Part shown: one piece after another, positions 45,659 through 54,892 of the stretch | Numbering within the stretch: position 1 is the stretch's first letter | How the letters are laid out: every line of letters begins with the position of its first letter | From: Candidatus Gastranaerophilales bacterium | GTDB taxonomy: Bacteria; Cyanobacteriota; Vampirovibrionia; Gastranaerophilales; Gastranaerophilaceae | Assembly (NCBI GenBank): GCA_944322745.1 | Contig: CALUPV010000009.1 | Span: forward strand, 1-64,000 | DNA length: 64,000 bases | Direction: 5' to 3' | Made by a program: the position numbers and the translations under genes | Notes under the pieces: model-generated | Told to the model about the DNA's origin: nothing | The model's input: only the letters and a program-made list of their open reading frames with translations | The model's database searches: none

Positions 45659-46627
45659 CTATCTCAACAATGTAAGTTCCAATAATATTTCACTTGATGC
45701 AGACTGTCCTGTTTTTAATTTATACTCTGCATTTATAAGATTTTCTCTTATTTGAAGTAATTTATCAAGAGAAATATTTTTCAGTTTTTCTTGCATTTTC
45801 TTAACAACAAACTCATGCAATTTAAGTTTTGAAGCTATATCTTTTGTACTCATTTTTTTTTCATAATTTTTAACGAAAACAAAACGTTGAAAATTACCTT
45901 GAAGAGCAGCAAAAATTTCTAACGGGTGTCTTTTTTCCGTTAATATGTCGTATTGCTTTAATATTCCATCTTTATTACCTTTAATTATTAAATCAGCAAG
46001 AACAAAAACATCTTCGGAGGATGTACAATATTCTTTTATTGAATCTTGATTAATGACTTTATTAGGATGAATCGCAATCTTTAATTTTTCCAACTCGGAA
46101 TCTATCAAAGTAAGATTAACACCCAACTGTTCAATTAAAAATGAAACGGTGCTTGAACTAATAGTTAAATCTTTTTCTTTTGTCATTCTTAATATTTCTG
46201 ACTGAAGTTGTTTATCATAACTTTTATATTGTGCAAATTCTCTAACCTGAGAATATTTAGAAAGTATCTTATATAGTTTTTTTCTTGAATCTGGCTTTTT
46301 ATTTTCATCTCTTGGTATTTTACACACAAAAATTATATTAACATTATCACTTAAATTTGAAAGAGCATAGTCAATACTATCTATTTGTTTATCATCAAGA
46401 CTCATTTTATTCCCTATTAAATATTTATCAATATAAATAATAGTTAAAGTATTTCCAAACATTAACGGTGCAGATTGAACACAATCCATCAATATATTAA
46501 AAGAAGGATTATCAAATACCTTATAAGACATTGACATAAAAGAAGCATCAAGAAGCTCATTTTTAAGCTTCTTGATCTCTTTTTCCATTAAATATTCTTC
46601 TTGTCCGTAAAATAAAAATACTGCCAT
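45659..46627 (-). CDS. holA: DNA polymerase III delta subunit
   Basis: A 322-residue delta subunit, the wrench that opens the sliding clamp. The N-terminus VFLFYGQEEYLMEKEIKKLK is the standard HolA start (F-x-G-E-x-x-L pattern). The central LADLIIKGNKDGILKQYDIL and the C-terminal LQIRENLINAEYKLKTGQ are typical of domain III. It is directly upstream of holB and directly downstream of the ROK kinase gene. The start is well defined, six bases after that gene's stop. Confidence 0.88.
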   Translation of the reverse strand: MAVFLFYGQEEYLMEKEIKKLKNELLDASFMSMSYKVFDNPSFNILMDCVQSAPLMFGNTLTIIYIDKYLIGNKMSLDDKQIDSIDYALSNLSDNVNIIFVCKIPRDENKKPDSRKKLYKILSKYSQVREFAQYKSYDKQLQSEILRMTKEKDLTISSSTVSFLIEQLGVNLTLIDSELEKLKIAIHPNKVINQDSIKEYCTSSEDVFVLADLIIKGNKDGILKQYDILTEKRHPLEIFAALQGNFQRFVFVKNYEKKMSTKDIASKLKLHEFVVKKMQEKLKNISLDKLLQIRENLINAEYKLKTGQSASSEILLELTLLR

Positions 46628-46632
46628 TTATT

Positions 46633-47586
46633 TTAATTTTCAATCAATAAACTTGCCCCAATTACTCCTGCTGTATTACCCAGTTCAGCATGAACAACTT
46701 CAACAGCAGCACCTTGAATTGGCATAGAACGTTTTTTCAAAGTTTCTTTTATAGGTTGAAATAATAAATCGCCTGCATCAGCAACACCACCGCCAATAAC
46801 AATTTTTTCGGGATTCAATAAATTAACAACACTTGCTAAACCAATACCTATATAATTGCCTATTATTTCAAATATCTTCTTAGCAACAACATCGCCTTGT
46901 TTAGCTGCTTCACAAACTACATAAGGAGTAATTTCATTTTTTGCAAGTTCTCTGTATTTTGTAGACTTTCCGCCTTTTATGTATTCTTCTGCCATAGCAA
47001 CAATACTTGGACCTGATGCAAAAGCTTCAAGACAGCCATGATCACCACATCCGCATAAAGGACCATTTTCCATTTGTAATTTTATATGACCTATTTCACC
47101 GGCTGCATTACTTGCACCGCGAACAAGTTTTCCATTAACAATTAAACCGGAACCAATACCTGTACCAACTGTAATACATATCATATTGTTAGCACCCTTA
47201 CCTGCGCCATAATTTAATTCTGCGAGTGCAGCACACCTTACATCATTATCAACTTTAACAGGTATATTAAATTCTTTTGAAACAATATCTGCAATAGGAA
47301 TATTAACCCACCCGGGAATGTTTGGAGCCAATCTTACAATACCATTGTCACAATCAATCTGTCCGGGAAATCCGAAACCAATACCTTCAATTGTTTCTTT
47401 TGCAACTTTTGATTCTTTTATTACGTCCCCAATTGCTTTTATAATATTGGATATAGTATATTCATATCCCATTTCAGCTCTTGTAGGAAGTGTATCAGAG
47501 TATACAATACTTCCATCTTTATCAACTAACGCAACTTTTACATTTGTTCCGCCTACATCTACCCCTATTCTGTACTTTTTTGCCAT
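46633..47586 (-). CDS. ROK-family sugar kinase, glucokinase-like
   Basis: A 317-residue ROK kinase. The ATP-binding start is RIGVDVGGTNVKVALVD, the sugar-binding region contains NDVRCAALAELNYGAGKG, the ROK zinc motif is CGCGDHGCLEAF, and IVIGGGVADAGDLLF closes the ATP site. These enzymes phosphorylate glucose or N-acetylated hexoses; the Gram-positive/cyanobacterial glucokinase type is likely. It precedes the holA-holB pair but is separated from clpP by 97 bp. Confidence 0.9.
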   Translation of the reverse strand: MAKKYRIGVDVGGTNVKVALVDKDGSIVYSDTLPTRAEMGYEYTISNIIKAIGDVIKESKVAKETIEGIGFGFPGQIDCDNGIVRLAPNIPGWVNIPIADIVSKEFNIPVKVDNDVRCAALAELNYGAGKGANNMICITVGTGIGSGLIVNGKLVRGASNAAGEIGHIKLQMENGPLCGCGDHGCLEAFASGPSIVAMAEEYIKGGKSTKYRELAKNEITPYVVCEAAKQGDVVAKKIFEIIGNYIGIGLASVVNLLNPEKIVIGGGVADAGDLLFQPIKETLKKRSMPIQGAAVEVVHAELGNTAGVIGASLLIEN

Positions 47587-47683
47587 ACCAGCTTCTAACT
47601 CCTTAGAAAATTAACTACCTGAAAAAATGATAGCACAAAAACATCTTTGTTTTACAAATAATTTAGGTAGTTTTATATTAAAT

Positions 47684-48274
47684 CTATATAACTTTATCAA
47701 TCAAACCATACTCTACAGCTTCTTGTGCAGACATATAGTTATCTCTTTCTGTATCGGCATAGATTTTTTCTATAGTTTGACCTGTGTGTTCCGCCAAAAG
47801 AGTATTAAGTTCTTTTTTCATTCTTAAAATTTCTTTAGCTTCAATTTCTATATCAGTAGCTTGACCTTGAGCACCGCCTAAAGGTTGATGAATCATTATC
47901 CTTGCACTTGGAAGCGCCATTCTTTTACCTTTTGTTCCGCCTGATAATAAGAATGCTCCCATTGAAGCAGCTTCACCTAAACATATAGTACAAACGTCAG
48001 CACGAACATGTTTCATAGTATCATAAATAGCCATACCCGCAGTTATAACACCTCCGGGACTATTTATATACATCATAATATCTTTTTCAGGATTTTCTGC
48101 ATCTAAAACTAACAATTGAGCAACAATTGAATTTGCCAATTCGTCATCAATTTCTTCACCTAAAAAAATAATTCTTTCTCTTAATAATCTGGAAAAAATA
48201 TCAAAAGACTTTTCACCGTTTGATGAAGCTTCTATAACCGTTGGTATATAACTTAAAACTGTTTTTTTATCCAT
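47684..48274 (-). CDS. clpP: ATP-dependent Clp protease proteolytic subunit
   Basis: A 196-residue ClpP peptidase with catalytic triad Ser104 ([11 protein letters not shown]), His129 ([10 protein letters not shown]) and Asp178 ([11 protein letters not shown]). The start was placed at [16 protein letters not shown] (48274), which has a GAGG site; an upstream ATG at 48325 would add 17 residues that are unlike the family. ClpP forms a double heptamer and degrades proteins fed by ClpA/ClpX/ClpC partners encoded elsewhere. It is transcribed alone, divergent from the 48363 gene. Confidence 0.95.
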   Translation of the reverse strand: MDKKTVLSYIPTVIEASSNGEKSFDIFSRLLRERIIFLGEEIDDELANSIVAQLLVLDAENPEKDIMMYINSPGGVITAGMAIYDTMKHVRADVCTICLGEAASMGAFLLSGGTKGKRMALPSARIMIHQPLGGAQGQATDIEIEAKEILRMKKELNTLLAEHTGQTIEKIYADTERDNYMSAQEAVEYGLIDKVI

Positions 48275-48362
48275 AACAACCTCGTTCTTAATATGAATAT
48301 TATAAACCAAAATTGATAAATTCATACAAAATCTGATAAAATATCATCCTAAGGGATTAACA

Positions 48363-48905
48363 ATGATTATTGATAATAATTTAATCGCAAACGATTTTGA
48401 TTTTATGACAGATTTTAACGGTATTGACCGTTTATTCAACAATCCGTTTTATCCGTCAGGTGTATACGACGAAGAAAAACCACAATATAATCACGGTCCA
48501 GAGTCAAGTGAATACCCCAATTTAACTCTTCCTTGCAAATTATATGATGAATGGGGAAATACTATTCAAGATGGGTATTATATGGTTGTACTGTCACAAG
48601 ACATGAAATTTCTTGAACTATACCAAAGCAATAAAATAAAAGCCCGTGTAAGAGTAATGAAATTAGTAGAAAAAATGTATACTCAAGAAGAATTAAATGA
48701 AGAAACAGAAATAATAGGAAGGCTACGAACAGCTCAAGCAAAGAAAAAACTAAAAAAAATAAGAGAAGCTGAAGAAGAACTTATTGCATTTAAAGAACGC
48801 GTTGCTGCAAATTCTTACGCTACAATTGAAGATTCAGGAAAGGGTTACTATATATTAAAATATAATTGCAATGGAAAACAAGCAACTGGCTTTATTCAAA
48901 AATAA
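48363..48905 (+). CDS. Hypothetical protein with C-terminal basic/acidic coiled-coil, 180 aa
   Basis: Not recognised by family. The N-terminal 55 residues are acidic and rich in Asn/Phe (DNNLIANDFDFMTDFNGIDRLF). Residues about 57-112 form a beta-rich part (LPCKLYDEWGNTIQDGYYMVVLSQDMKFLELYQ). The rest is a charged helix (EIIGRLRTAQAKKKLKKIREAEEELIAFKERV) with a short final segment. No signal peptide or membrane helix is seen. It lies 59 bp upstream of the FlhA-like gene on the same strand and could be co-transcribed with it. Confidence 0.72.
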   Translation: MIIDNNLIANDFDFMTDFNGIDRLFNNPFYPSGVYDEEKPQYNHGPESSEYPNLTLPCKLYDEWGNTIQDGYYMVVLSQDMKFLELYQSNKIKARVRVMKLVEKMYTQEELNEETEIIGRLRTAQAKKKLKKIREAEEELIAFKERVAANSYATIEDSGKGYYILKYNCNGKQATGFIQK

Positions 48906-48964
48906 ATTTAAAAATTACAATAAAAATGTTATCATTTATTTAAAATAGAAAAAAGGATTGATAG

Positions 48965-50431
48965 ATGTACAAACCAACAAGAAATGTATATACAATAAGA
49001 ACTTCACCATATAACGATAATGAAAAGCTTGAAAATCTTTTGAATGAAATGTCTAAAGACGGATGGGAGGTATATTCAATTCAAGAAATAGAAAATGATG
49101 ACGGGTTTTTCTATAACTGTATTTTCATAAAAGAAACAGAAAATGAAGACAATTCATTGAATGAAAATGATGACTTACTAAACTTCAAATCAAGGATTGA
49201 AAGAATTATCAACCCTGAGCTTGACCCTTATGAGCTATGTGTTGACATACAAAAGAAGATTAAAGAAAAAAGACAAAAAATTGCACAAGTTAAATCCTTA
49301 ATTGATGAAACTTCAGAAGATTCAAGAGCAATTTTAAATGCCGAAATTTCAAAACATATTGATGAGCTTGATGACCTAAAAAAGAAACTTTCGAAAACCA
49401 TAAATCCGGATATAATGGAACAAAAACTTGGAGAACAGAAATTAACTTTGGCTCTTTCAGAAGAATTGATTGATATCCTTGACAATGATAATGAATATAA
49501 TATGCTCTCACAAATTGTTCTTATAAGACAAAACTTAACAGAAACTCTAGGCTATATAATTCCAAAAATAAAAATTGAAGTAGACGACACTCTGGAAGAA
49601 AATGAATTTGTGTTAAAGGTAAGAGGAGTTCCGGTAATTAGCTCAAAAGCTTATTGGAATTATACTATGTTCTTTGAAAATGAACTAAAAATCGAAAAAC
49701 TTCCGGATAATTCATTCAGGAATAGAGATATCGTTACAGGTTTAAATACAGTGTGGATAAAGTCAGAAAAAGCAAAAGATTTTTGGGCAAAAGGGCTTGA
49801 TACAACAGACTATATTGCTTACTTAATAGAATATACAGTTACAAAATATATTGACGATATTTTTGATTATTCTGATATCAATAGGTACATTGAAATTGTC
49901 GGAAATCAAAATTTATATCTTGTTGAAAATATTATTCCTGATTATATGTCAGTTGCAGAACTAAAATACATTCTTACAAGTCTTATTAAAGAAAAAGTAT
50001 CAGTAAAAGATATCGTATACATATTTGAAAAAATTAATGATTTTGCAGATGAAACAAATAAGGAAGAGCTATTAGAAAGAATAAGAATATCTTTAGCAAG
50101 GCAAATAAGTGCATCATCATGTAATGGAAAAGATAAAAATATATATGCTTATGAATTATCTGCAAACAGTATAAAATCATTCATTGGCGATAAAAATGTC
50201 CAAGATGAAGTTATAAGAATTGAAAGTACAAAGATAGAAGAAATTATAAATAATTTAAAAGAAAAAATAGAACAAAATACACCAGAAGCAAAGGAAATAA
50301 TATTAATTGCACCAATGAAAGTAAGACATATTATATATTTAATACTTTCGCAAATGATTTCAAATATAAAAGTAATAGCAAGAGAAGAACTCTTATATGA
50401 ATATCCGCTTAACATAATAAGCACAATATAA
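48965..50431 (+). CDS. Soluble FlhA-cytoplasmic-domain-like protein with DUF4177-like N-terminus
   Basis: A 488-residue protein without membrane helices. Residues 8-58 resemble DUF4177 (KLENLLNEMSKDGWEVYSI). Residues about 65-185 form a charged helical linker. Residues about 195-488 resemble the cytoplasmic domain of FlhA/LcrD export-gate proteins: the entry FVLKVRGVPVISSK, GLNTVWIKSEKAKDFWAKGLDT, EIVGNQNLYLVENIIPDYMSVAELKYIL, VSVKDIVYIFEKINDFADET, then the final YEYPLNIISTI (FlhA ends near IEIVGTI). The eight-helix export-gate part of FlhA is entirely missing. No flagellar or type III secretion gene lies nearby. An AAAAGGA site precedes the ATG. Confidence 0.72.
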   Translation: MYKPTRNVYTIRTSPYNDNEKLENLLNEMSKDGWEVYSIQEIENDDGFFYNCIFIKETENEDNSLNENDDLLNFKSRIERIINPELDPYELCVDIQKKIKEKRQKIAQVKSLIDETSEDSRAILNAEISKHIDELDDLKKKLSKTINPDIMEQKLGEQKLTLALSEELIDILDNDNEYNMLSQIVLIRQNLTETLGYIIPKIKIEVDDTLEENEFVLKVRGVPVISSKAYWNYTMFFENELKIEKLPDNSFRNRDIVTGLNTVWIKSEKAKDFWAKGLDTTDYIAYLIEYTVTKYIDDIFDYSDINRYIEIVGNQNLYLVENIIPDYMSVAELKYILTSLIKEKVSVKDIVYIFEKINDFADETNKEELLERIRISLARQISASSCNGKDKNIYAYELSANSIKSFIGDKNVQDEVIRIESTKIEEIINNLKEKIEQNTPEAKEIILIAPMKVRHIIYLILSQMISNIKVIAREELLYEYPLNIISTI

Positions 50432-50439
50432 AATATTTA

Positions 50440-50670
50440 TTATTGTTTGTTATATAAATTTTGTGCCATACAACTATTTAGACTGCGTCTAAGATTCATC
50501 AAACGAACATTCATCTGGTTTTTTAGATTTTGGCATCTTATTGTGTCTGCAATAATATTAAAATCCATATCAGATAGTGAATTATGTCTTACAGTTGTAT
50601 GAATAAAATCACTTGAACTATTTGCCTTTTCTGACTGATGCAGACTGAAATTAATAGGTGAGACTTTCAT
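50440..50670 (-). CDS. Hypothetical protein, 76 aa
   Basis: Not recognised. The 76-residue sequence begins MKVSPINFSLHQSEKANSSSD and continues with a serine-rich then basic helical part (QNLKNQMNVRLMNLRRSLNSCM). The N-terminal pattern M-x-V/I-x-x-I-x-F recalls several other small proteins here (27566, 32396, 58391, 60829). It is convergent with the FlhA-like gene, with a nine-base gap. No terminator is seen between them. Confidence 0.5.
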   Translation of the reverse strand: MKVSPINFSLHQSEKANSSSDFIHTTVRHNSLSDMDFNIIADTIRCQNLKNQMNVRLMNLRRSLNSCMAQNLYNKQ

Positions 50671-50688
50671 TTATTCTTCCTTACTTAC

Positions 50689-50708
50689 TTGTATATTATA
50701 ATATACAA
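50689..50708. promoter_or_regulatory. 20-bp AT-rich palindrome between divergent genes
   Basis: TTGTATATTA and TAATATACAA abut as a perfect palindrome 20 bp upstream of the 50440-50670 gene's ATG and 160 bp before the adenine deaminase ATG. The composition is almost pure A/T, so chance is possible. A possible operator or part of a promoter. Confidence 0.35.
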
Positions 50709-50871
50709 ATAACTTTATTGAACACTTAATTTGTATAACTACTAAAAACAAGTAAATATCTTTTTTTGATTTAAATAAAATAAAATTTTACATAAGTTAA
50801 TATATACAACTTTAGATTAGTTATATTTATGATTTAAAAAATCCATGTTAGCATATAACAAAGGAGTAATT

Positions 50872-52584
50872 ATGAATATAGAAGAAATTATAAATACTGC
50901 CAGAGGTAAAGAAAAAGCGGACTTAGTAATAAAAAATGTACAAGTTGTAAATGTTCTTTCTGAAGAAATATATAAATCTGATATTGCGATAAAAGATGGA
51001 ATAATTGCCGGAGTAGGAGATAATTATAAAGGTGAAAATGAAATAAATGGAGAAGGTAAATACGCTTGTCCTTCTTTTATAGATGGACACGTACATATTG
51101 AAAGTTCTATGCTTTTACCATCCGAATTTGCGAAAATGGTAGTTCCGACTGGAACTACAACTATAGTTGCAGATCCTCATGAAATATCAAATGTAATTGG
51201 TCTTCATGGAATAAGTTTTATGCGAGAAGCTTCAAAAGACTTACCATTAGATGTATATATGACTCTTCCCTCTTGTGTACCCGCAACTCCATATGAAACA
51301 TCAGGTTTTGAATTAAATAGTTATGATTTATCACTTTTAATAGATAGTCCTTGGATTTTAGGTCTTGCAGAAATGATGAACTACCCGGGTGTTGTGAATC
51401 TGGATAAAGAAGTTCTATCAAAAATAAAACTTACGATTGAGAAAAGAAAAAGAATAGATGGTCACGCACCATATTTATCAGGTAAAGATTTATGTGCTTA
51501 TGTTGCAGCAGGAGTATCGTCAGATCACGAATGCACAAACCCATCTGAGGCCATTGAAAAATTAAGGCTTGGCATGTATTTAATGGTAAGAGAAGGAAGT
51601 GCTGCTAAAGACTTAGATGCATTAATTCCTGTATTAAAAGAATTTCCGACAAGAAAATGCATTTTTGTAACAGATGACCGTTATCCATCTGCTCTAAAAG
51701 AACACATAAATAATATGGTACAAAGAGCAGTTAAAAATGGTATAGCCCCAATCAAAGCAATTCAAATGGCAAGTATAAATACAGCAGAATACTTTGGATT
51801 AAAAAATCTTGGAGCGATAGCCCCGGGATATAAAGCTGATTTGCTACTACTTGATAATTTGGAAACTTTCAAGCCTCAAACCGTAATAAAAGATGGTAAT
51901 ATTGTTGCTCAAAACGGGGAAATGACAATTAATATAGAGAATAAACTGCTTTCTTCTCTCAGAGGTACAGTAAATATCAGATGGCTCGAAAAAGAAGATT
52001 TAAAGATTAAGGCTCAATCAAATAAAGCGCAAACAATTGAAGTAACTGACGGCCAATTAGTTACAAAATGTGTTGAAGGGGAAATAAATATACAGAATGG
52101 ATACGCCCAAAGTAATATCGAGGAAGATATATTAAAAATACTCGTCATCGAAAGACATAAAGCCAGCGGAAATATAGGAAAAGGCTTTGTAAAGGGATTT
52201 GGTCTTAAAGCAGGAGCTATTGCTTCAACTGTAGCGCATGATTCACACAATATGATTGTCATCGGTACAAATGATGATGATATGTTAAAAGCAATAAAAG
52301 AACTTGTTAAATATCAAGGAGGAAAAGTAATAGTTAAAGATGGAGAAGTCTTAGCAAAACTTGAACTGCCAATTGCAGGTATTATGTCTGAAGAAAGTGC
52401 AGATACTGTAATCAGAAAATCTGAAGAACTAAAAAAAGCAGAAAAACTTATTGGATGTTTACTGAAAGAACCTTTTATGACAATGGCGTTCCTTTCTTTA
52501 TCTGTAATACCTGAACTTAAACTCACAGATAAAGGATTAATGGATGTTATAAATAATAAATTTATAGAATTATTCAAAAAATAG
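50872..52584 (+). CDS. ade: Adenine deaminase
   Basis: A 570-residue adenine deaminase (adenine to hypoxanthine plus ammonia) of the amidohydrolase type. Metal-site motifs include SFIDGHVHIESS, VADPHEISNV, DGHAPYLSG and SSDHECT. The C-terminal part with VAHDSHNMIVIGTNDDDM is specific to bacterial adenine deaminases. I chose ATG 50872 because an AAAGGAG site precedes it; the frame extends to an ATG at 50845 without a ribosome site. No purine riboswitch was recognised in the 200-bp upstream region. Confidence 0.95.
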   Translation: MNIEEIINTARGKEKADLVIKNVQVVNVLSEEIYKSDIAIKDGIIAGVGDNYKGENEINGEGKYACPSFIDGHVHIESSMLLPSEFAKMVVPTGTTTIVADPHEISNVIGLHGISFMREASKDLPLDVYMTLPSCVPATPYETSGFELNSYDLSLLIDSPWILGLAEMMNYPGVVNLDKEVLSKIKLTIEKRKRIDGHAPYLSGKDLCAYVAAGVSSDHECTNPSEAIEKLRLGMYLMVREGSAAKDLDALIPVLKEFPTRKCIFVTDDRYPSALKEHINNMVQRAVKNGIAPIKAIQMASINTAEYFGLKNLGAIAPGYKADLLLLDNLETFKPQTVIKDGNIVAQNGEMTINIENKLLSSLRGTVNIRWLEKEDLKIKAQSNKAQTIEVTDGQLVTKCVEGEINIQNGYAQSNIEEDILKILVIERHKASGNIGKGFVKGFGLKAGAIASTVAHDSHNMIVIGTNDDDMLKAIKELVKYQGGKVIVKDGEVLAKLELPIAGIMSEESADTVIRKSEELKKAEKLIGCLLKEPFMTMAFLSLSVIPELKLTDKGLMDVINNKFIELFKK

Positions 52585-52610
52585 CTGATATTAATCAGCT
52601 ATTTTTTATT
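52579..52610. terminator. Terminator after adenine deaminase
   Basis: AAATAGCTGAT and ATCAGCTATTT pair around ATTA, overlapping the ade stop codon, followed by a T run. The A run on the other side may serve the convergent 52622 gene as well. Confidence 0.88.
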
Positions 52611-52621
52611 TTTAATTTATG

Positions 52622-53242
52622 TTAATCAGTATTAGCAATTGCAATTTGCTTTAAATTTTCAATTCCATACTTTTCAATCTCTGTTTGAATTACTGTTTTT
52701 ATTGCGTCGTCTGATGAACCAATTGCACTATTAAAAGTATTTACAGTATCGTCCTCAAACTTTCCATTCATATCTTTTCTTGTGGATACCATTACTTTAT
52801 AAGGATCTTTTTTGTCCGCAGAAATTGAAACTTGAAGATTTTCTCCATCACTGTCTTTTACTAAAAAGACACAGTTCAAAATATTTGAAGAATTAGACAA
52901 CATTGTATTAATATATTTCTCTTTGGTGTCATTTTCAGACATTGTTTTACTTGTTGGTAATGGAACATAAACAGGCTTGCCAAATTGAACTTTTCCATTT
53001 TGAATCGTCATTTTTCTTCTGTCTGCAATAATAGAACCATTATCTTCAAATGTTATTTGAGTTGTTGTTGTCACAAAAGGTTTATTTATAAGACTTTGAG
53101 CATTAACCGCATTTAAAATATCTTCAGGATTACATGATTTTTCCTTTTTTGTTGTATCTTGCTCTGCTGATTTTGGCATTTTAGATTTTGTTGTTTCTAT
53201 TTTTTCTAATGATGATAAATTCACTCCATCAAAATAATTCAT
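52622..53242 (-). CDS. Hypothetical protein, 206 aa
   Basis: Not recognised. From the chosen ATG (with AGGAG about 11 bases upstream) the sequence begins MNYFDGVNLSSLEKIETTKSK and then runs polar and charged. A beta-rich middle part (ITFEDNGSIIADRRKMTIQNGKVQFGKPVYVPL) is followed by a C-terminal helix (SDDAIKTVIQTEIEKYGIENLKQIA). There is no signal peptide or membrane helix. The frame extends upstream to 53305 through a phenylalanine-rich stretch unlikely to be real. It lies between ade and a DUF2142 gene. Confidence 0.62.
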   Translation of the reverse strand: MNYFDGVNLSSLEKIETTKSKMPKSAEQDTTKKEKSCNPEDILNAVNAQSLINKPFVTTTTQITFEDNGSIIADRRKMTIQNGKVQFGKPVYVPLPTSKTMSENDTKEKYINTMLSNSSNILNCVFLVKDSDGENLQVSISADKKDPYKVMVSTRKDMNGKFEDDTVNTFNSAIGSSDDAIKTVIQTEIEKYGIENLKQIAIANTD

Positions 53243-53478
53243 ACTTTTATTTTCTCCTAAATTAATATTTAAATATATTTTAATATATTTAAAAAAAAAA
53301 TACATATTAGAATTGCTAATCTAAAAAATTTTTTATATATATGATTACGAAATTGTAACAAACTCTAGAATTAGAATATTTGTTTTGAATTGATAAATAA
53401 AAAAACTTATTTGGGGCTCATACAATGACCATTGACATCTATAATCATTATTCTTTCATTATTTTTACTAAAATCAAA
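53243..53478. other. Noncoding gap, no clear feature
   Basis: 236 bp between the DUF2142 gene and the 52622 gene. It is A/T-rich with a TTGACA on the plus strand near 53430, but no gene follows on that strand. No tRNA-like fold or strong hairpin was found by eye. Confidence 0.4.
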
Positions 53479-54882
53479 TTAATTTATATCAGATTTATTA
53501 ATCAGTTGCACTTTGTTGTTAAGAAAATCATCCATTATATTTCTATCTAAGCCCAATACATTATAGAAAACATTTAATGTAAAATAACTGCTTATTAACA
53601 TATAAACAATTGAAATTATTAATAATATTTTATATGTTTTTATAATTTTTTCACTAAAAGTAAATTTATTATTAGCAAACACAATAAATAATAAAGGAAG
53701 CATAGGAATCAAATATCTGCCTTGAAATCCGTTAATTGTTTGAGCATTAGGATTTGACCAATAAATTAAAAGAGTATATTGAATTATAAAATACGAAAAC
53801 AAAATAATTAATAGTGCAATCATTCTAAGTTTAAAAGATACTCTTTCTTTGAGAATAATCACCATCGATATAAAAGACAATAAACTCAAGGTATAAATTT
53901 CGTGCCGCAAAAATATATGTAACCATCCTAAAACCCCTACCATTTGTTTAAAATAACTTACAATATTTACAAAACTTGTAACCAGAATTTTATATAATAC
54001 AGATATGGGTTCTTTAAATATATATAGAAAATCATTAATTACAGTATATTCAGAATTCAAGTTCTTAGGACCTAAAGCAATCAGCAGTTGACATATAACA
54101 AACGAAATAAAAATTAATATTGCGACATATATATTTTTTTTAAGCTTAAATTCCTTTGAAAAGGGAGGTAGAAAAAACAATAAAAATAAGAAAAAAACCA
54201 ATCCTTTACACATTGCACAAACGCAAGATAATATACAAAGTATTATAAAATCTTTCTTTGTAATTTCATTCTTTGAGAATATTAAGTTAAAAATAAAAGC
54301 TAAGAAGAAAAAAGCAAAAGCATTATTAAATGAATCAGCACTGTAACTCATTCCCTCAAATAAAGCCATTGGTAATAAAGCAACATACATAAATGGGTAT
54401 TTAAATACTGGTGTGATCTTTATTGCAAGCGCTGAAAGCGAAATATATAAAAGAAGGTTCAAGAATCTTCCAATATAAAACAAAATATTACCATCCTGAG
54501 TAAATAAACTGCCAATTTTTATACCCAGTGCAGGAATAATATACATTATTGCTGAGTTACGAGAAGCGAAGTGAAATTGAGTCTTTTCTCTTTGCATACA
54601 ATTATATTTATTATTATCAGAATTTTTTTTAATATAACTCGATTTATCAATATTAAAAAAATATCTATCATACTTTGTCTTTTGAACAGGTGTTTTGCTA
54701 TAAAATATAAAATCAGCAACCTCACAAGCCCTAAGCAAATGATGTGGTTCATCAGGAACCTCAAAGGGCGGTGTTTTGAATAAAAATATACTTCCAAATA
54801 TAAAAGCTAAAATAACAAATATTATTTCCGGTCTTTCTAAGATTTTATTTATATTTAAATCAAATCTTTTCTGCATAACCAC
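53479..54882 (-). CDS. DUF2142 family membrane protein
   Basis: A 467-residue polytopic membrane protein. The N-terminal helix is followed by the family mark FKTPPFEVPDEPHHLLRACEVADF, which is diagnostic for DUF2142, a GT-C-fold-like family often found in O-antigen and teichoic-acid loci. About ten hydrophobic helices follow; QGRYLIPMLPLLFI, also seen in this family, lies near the C-terminus. It probably transfers a sugar from a lipid carrier on the outer face of the membrane. The start can be MVMQKRF or MQKRF (54876). It follows dtd, ridA and gyrA on the minus strand. Confidence 0.85.
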   Translation of the reverse strand: MVMQKRFDLNINKILERPEIIFVILAFIFGSIFLFKTPPFEVPDEPHHLLRACEVADFIFYSKTPVQKTKYDRYFFNIDKSSYIKKNSDNNKYNCMQREKTQFHFASRNSAIMYIIPALGIKIGSLFTQDGNILFYIGRFLNLLLYISLSALAIKITPVFKYPFMYVALLPMALFEGMSYSADSFNNAFAFFFLAFIFNLIFSKNEITKKDFIILCILSCVCAMCKGLVFFLFLLFFLPPFSKEFKLKKNIYVAILIFISFVICQLLIALGPKNLNSEYTVINDFLYIFKEPISVLYKILVTSFVNIVSYFKQMVGVLGWLHIFLRHEIYTLSLLSFISMVIILKERVSFKLRMIALLIILFSYFIIQYTLLIYWSNPNAQTINGFQGRYLIPMLPLLFIVFANNKFTFSEKIIKTYKILLIISIVYMLISSYFTLNVFYNVLGLDRNIMDDFLNNKVQLINKSDIN

Positions 54883-54892
54883 TACCTTGAAA

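Noticed and set aside
47613-47672. AACTACCT and AGGTAGTT as a terminator between the ROK kinase and clpP
   Set aside because: The arms are only 8 bp with a 44-base loop and no T run follows, so a functional hairpin is doubtful.
50671-50871. Purine riboswitch before adenine deaminase
   Set aside because: No conserved core (such as the paired loops and the TATA/CTAC elements) was visible; only an AT-rich palindrome is present.
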